Below, in pieces: positions 63,038 to 64,000 of a stretch of DNA of 64,000 bases; position 1 is the stretch's first letter, and each line of letters starts with the position of its first letter. Under the pieces are notes generated by a model. That model made no database searches. It had not been told where the DNA came from and saw only the letters and a list, made by a program, of their open reading frames with translations. Both the position numbers and the translations under genes were made by a program. The stretch comes from Onchocerca lupi. Lineage: Eukaryota; Nematoda; Chromadorea; Rhabditida; Onchocercidae. The stretch lies in NCBI GenBank assembly GCA_028564675.1, contig JAOVVO010000003.1, positions 372,001-436,000 of the forward strand. The letters run 5' to 3'.

Positions 63038-64000
63038 TATGTTTATGAATGTTAAAAATTTTTTCACTAAAGTAACCATTGTTACTTTAGCCTGTTTATT
63101 AATCTTCATGGGGGTTGGTAGTTTTCTATCAGATAATAGTGAGAAAAAGGAAGTAGCAAGAGTTGGAAAAGAAGTTATAACATTAGATGAGTATAAGTTG
63201 TTATATAAAAATTATGGAAATAAAACCCCTGGATCTGATATTAGTATAGAACAAACGAAGAGACTGAAATATGATTTACTTAATGCACTTATAGAGCAAA
63301 AACTATTGTTCAACCTAACTAATGATCTGGGATTGGTAGTTGGAGAAGAATCTGTAAAAGACCATATTAGAAACATCAAGTACTTTCAAAACGATAAAGG
63401 AGAATTTGATAGAGAGAAATTTTATGAAATGCTAAATGATTTGCATATGATAGAGGAAGCTTATATAGCAAAGCTGAAAAAAATTCTACCTGCAATGATG
63501 TTCATGACCTCATTATTTAAGGGTGGTTATCCAGTAACCTTTGGTGAGAAAATAGATGAACAGATATACAGAAGTCGCTATCAAACCAGGATAATCGATG
63601 TTATTAAGATAACTAAAGATGCAGTTACAGATATTCCAAAGCCAAATGATGAAACTTTATTTGACTTGTATGAAGAAAATAAGTCCTATTTTTATTATCC
63701 TGAATATCGAACTGCACAATATATTTCTTTAGGTCAAAAATATTTTGAAGATCAAGTTCATATTTTAGATGAAGAGGTTAACAATATAATAGAACAACAA
63801 GAGCTTAAAGATCAAAGAGATATATTTAATCTAGTGTTTCATACTGAAGAAGAGGTCAAAGTAGTAAAAAAGGCACTCGATGATGGCAAAGCAAGCTTTG
63901 AACAGATAGTAGAAAAGTTTGGTAAAATAAAACTTGAGGAAATTAGAATGAATAATATAACTAAGGATTTTCTGCCAGAAGATATGAGAGAAAAGGTATT
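63038..64000 (+). CDS. ppiD: PpiD-like periplasmic folding factor (SurA_N/rotamase family), 5' part
   Basis: The frame is open to the end of the window (321 codons). A short cytoplasmic start (MFMNVKNFFTK) is followed by one membrane anchor (VTIVTLACLLIFMGVGSFL), then a SurA-like chaperone segment with VARVGKEVITLDEYKLLYKN, KYDLLNALIEQKLLFNLTND and FDREKFYEMLNDLHM. That order fits PpiD, which helps exported proteins fold at the inner membrane. The rotamase domain would lie beyond the window. The start is either 63038 or the ATG two codons later. Confidence 0.88.

Overview
This 64 kb window is a stretch of Wolbachia chromosome (Rickettsiales, Anaplasmataceae). The strongest single mark is wsp, the Wolbachia surface protein gene, at 2210-2920. 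The AT-rich composition, the two separate nuo blocks (nuoABC and nuoJKLMN), the pyruvate phosphate dikinase regulator and short Wolbachia-type palindromic repeats agree with this. I see no insertion sequence, prophage gene, ankyrin-repeat gene or CRISPR array. About three quarters of the window is intact coding sequence by my rough sum; much of the rest is long, decaying spacer. That pattern resembles the reduced Wolbachia of filarial nematodes more than the mobile-element-rich strains of insects, but the supergroup assignment is an inference.

Layout. 1-5.2 kb: 3' end of hisS, then on the minus strand ialB-like, rpoH, wsp, ybaB, dnaX and, just upstream of dnaX, the gene for signal recognition particle RNA (ffs). 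5.4-10.7 kb: an FzlA/GST-like protein, an O-methyltransferase, a DsbA-like oxidoreductase, a RatA/COQ10-type protein, a broken mlaC-like gene and folC. 10.7-14.7 kb: lysC standing alone between two decayed spacers. 14.7-24 kb: tyrS, rsfS, rppH-tatD, a minus-strand operon (unknown gene, HIT, nuoA, nuoB, nuoC, mdh) and murF. 24-33.7 kb: tRNA-Arg(TCT), rpe, the truB-rpsO-pnp operon, a two-helix membrane protein with a strong promoter and terminator, a cysteine desulfurase, an alpha/beta hydrolase, a tiny lipoprotein and lolD. 33.7-43 kb: an A-type iron-sulfur carrier with a poly-Asp insert, dgt, mnmG, pepP, and rpmF-plsX-fabH. 43.5-50.4 kb: the nuoJKLMN-birA-ccmD-ccmE operon. 51-53 kb: a large porin-like outer membrane protein. 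53-55.8 kb: decayed DNA. 55.8-64 kb: ccmC, the PPDK regulator, rpmJ, a frameshifted ftsB, a degenerate intradiol-dioxygenase-fold protein, pepA, rho, trcR and the 5' part of ppiD.

How the genes fit together. The window serves core functions of an obligate intracellular symbiont: respiration (parts of complex I, malate dehydrogenase, cytochrome c maturation), lipid II precursor supply (lysC toward diaminopimelate, murF), fatty acid and phospholipid initiation (fabH, plsX), folate, translation and RNA turnover (tyrS, hisS, rpsO, rpmF, rpmJ, mnmG, truB, rho, pnp, rppH, rsfS, SRP RNA), and the cell surface (wsp, porin, lolD, DsbA, PpiD).

No new multi-gene system is evident. The most useful observations are genes and breaks that are easy to miss: SRP RNA, ccmD, ftsB with two frameshifts, an mlaC-like remnant, palindromic-repeat-derived peptide inserts in PepP and probably MurF, a poly-Asp insert in an iron-sulfur carrier, and a dioxygenase-fold protein that seems to lack its metal ligands.
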